From Ilumatobacteraceae bacterium (GTDB lineage Bacteria; Actinomycetota; Acidimicrobiia; Acidimicrobiales; Ilumatobacteraceae): a stretch of DNA of 6,011 bases. A program made the position numbers and the translations under genes. Each line of letters begins with the position of its first letter. The stretch's first letter is position 1. The notes under the pieces were generated by a model. It was given only the letters and a program-made list of their open reading frames with translations, was not told where the DNA came from and did not search any database. Shown piece after piece: positions 5,191 through 6,011 of the stretch. Where the stretch lies: positions 1 through 6,011 of the forward strand of contig JAHRVJ010000155.1 in NCBI GenBank assembly GCA_019090765.1, given 5' to 3'.

Positions 5191-6011
5191 TAGAACCCGA
5201 AGATATCGCTTGCTCCGTCAAGCGCCTCGGTCAGCGCATCGACATCGTCTCGCCCGTTGTACAGATAGAGGCTTGCTCGGGTAGTTGACTGCACACCGAG
5301 CACCTTCATCAGCGGCTTCGCGCAGTGATGCCCGGCTCGGACACAGACGTTGCGTTCGTCAAGAACCTGGCTGACATCGTGGGGGTGCAGGTCACGGAAC
5401 GCGAAGCTCAGCACGCCGCCGCGAACCTCAACGTTGTCGGGGCCGTAGATGGTGATCTCATCGCCAAATCGGCTGCGCAGTGTGCCGAGCGCGTAGCGGG
5501 TGAGCTCCATCTCATGTTCGCGGATGTTAGCCATGCCGATCTCTTCAAGAAACTCGATCGCGGCTCGCAGCCCGACGGCTTCGGCAATCGGCGGAGTTCC
5601 AGCTTCGAACTTTGCGGGGACCGGGGCAGTGGTGAATCCGTCGAGCGTGACAGTGTCGATCATGTTGCCGCCGCCGAGGAAGGGTGGCATAGCGTCGAGC
5701 AATTCCATTCGTCCCCAGAGCATTCCGATGCCGGAAGGGCCGCACATTTTGTGGCTTGAGAAAGCTACGAGGTCGGCACCCCACGCCTGAACGTCGGTGA
5801 CGTTGTGCGGCACGAACTGGCAGGCATCGACAATCGCGAGAGCGCCAGCGGCGTGCGCGGCGCGGCAGAGTTTCTCGACCGGGGTAATCGTGCCCAGCAC
5901 GTTACTCATGGCAGTGAACGAGAAGACGCTGGCACCGCTAAGGAGTTGGTCGAGGTTGGTGAGGTCGAGTTGACCGTCAGAGGTCAACGGCACCCACCGG
6001 ATTTCAACTCC
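5190..6011 (-). CDS. sufS: Cysteine desulfurase SufS (N-terminal part outside window)
   Basis: SufS is a pyridoxal-phosphate enzyme that converts cysteine to alanine and holds the released sulfur as a persulfide. The frame is open from the right edge (first codons read GVEIRWVPLT, a typical SufS stretch) to TAA at 5190-5192: 274 residues of an expected ~410, so the N-terminal third is missing. Counting from the first visible codon, Asp63 in VDACQ should bind the cofactor ring nitrogen, Lys89 in SSHKMCGPSGIG should form the Schiff base, and Cys231 in RAGHHCAKPL is the persulfide carrier. His212 in HPHDV lies 19 residues before that Cys, matching B. subtilis His342, which swaps zinc ligands with SufU. 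That fits sufU being the next gene. The GTG at 5993 is an internal valine, not a start. Confidence 0.96.
   Translation of the reverse strand, partial: GVEIRWVPLTSDGQLDLTNLDQLLSGASVFSFTAMSNVLGTITPVEKLCRAAHAAGALAIVDACQFVPHNVTDVQAWGADLVAFSSHKMCGPSGIGMLWGRMELLDAMPPFLGGGNMIDTVTLDGFTTAPVPAKFEAGTPPIAEAVGLRAAIEFLEEIGMANIREHEMELTRYALGTLRSRFGDEITIYGPDNVEVRGGVLSFAFRDLHPHDVSQVLDERNVCVRAGHHCAKPLMKVLGVQSTTRASLYLYNGRDDVDALTEALDGASDIFGF

Noticed and set aside
4741..5193. Plus-strand open frame (150 codons) opposite sufU
   Set aside because: It is the mirror of sufU; the minus strand has all SufU ligands and tight coupling to sufS.
1..6011. Mobile elements, CRISPR arrays, tRNA or rRNA genes
   Set aside because: Reading both strands shows no transposase, no spaced direct repeats, no terminal inverted repeats and no cloverleaf or rRNA-like stretch; nearly all sequence is accounted for by the listed genes.

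Overview
The window is most of a SUF iron-sulfur cluster assembly locus from a moderately to highly GC-rich actinobacterium (GC near 60% by eye). The actinobacterial assignment rests on four points: the sulfur carrier is a SufU rather than SufE or SufA, a small Rieske ferredoxin sits between sufD and sufC, GTG is used as a start, and two genes look leaderless. Acidimicrobiia is my best guess at class level, but this is an inference from general protein character and was not tested by a search.

Plus strand, left to right: the C-terminal ~406 codons of sufB (5' end outside the window); a 117-aa uncharacterised protein with four cysteines; sufD (392 aa, GTG start); a 110-aa Rieske [2Fe-2S] protein; and sufC (265 aa). 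sufD, the Rieske gene and sufC are joined by two 4-base ATGA overlaps, and the two downstream genes have Shine-Dalgarno sequences. The four-cysteine gene and sufD instead start 7-8 bases after a TANNNT -10-like hexamer with no Shine-Dalgarno, as expected for leaderless transcripts.

Minus strand, right to left in the given orientation: the C-terminal 274 codons of sufS (5' end outside the window); sufU (156 aa), coupled by a TAATG stop/start overlap; and a ~234-aa hotdog-fold (PaaI/4HBT-like) thioesterase-family protein that starts 8 bases after sufU. The two gene blocks converge, and the sufC and thioesterase stop codons interlock in a single palindromic CTAG at 4007-4010. There is no intergenic space there, but a strong inverted repeat lies in the last codons of sufC.

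Functionally, SufS (cysteine desulfurase) passes persulfide sulfur to SufU, which delivers it to the SufB-SufC-SufD scaffold/ATPase where clusters are built. The Rieske protein could supply electrons or be a client. The four-cysteine protein and the hotdog protein are the parts standard SUF knowledge does not explain. The core system is well known. What is unusual is its split into two convergent arms, the two accessory proteins, and the regulatory layout around sufD. I see no tRNA, rRNA, CRISPR array, insertion sequence or other mobile element, and no stretch over 300 bases without a gene.
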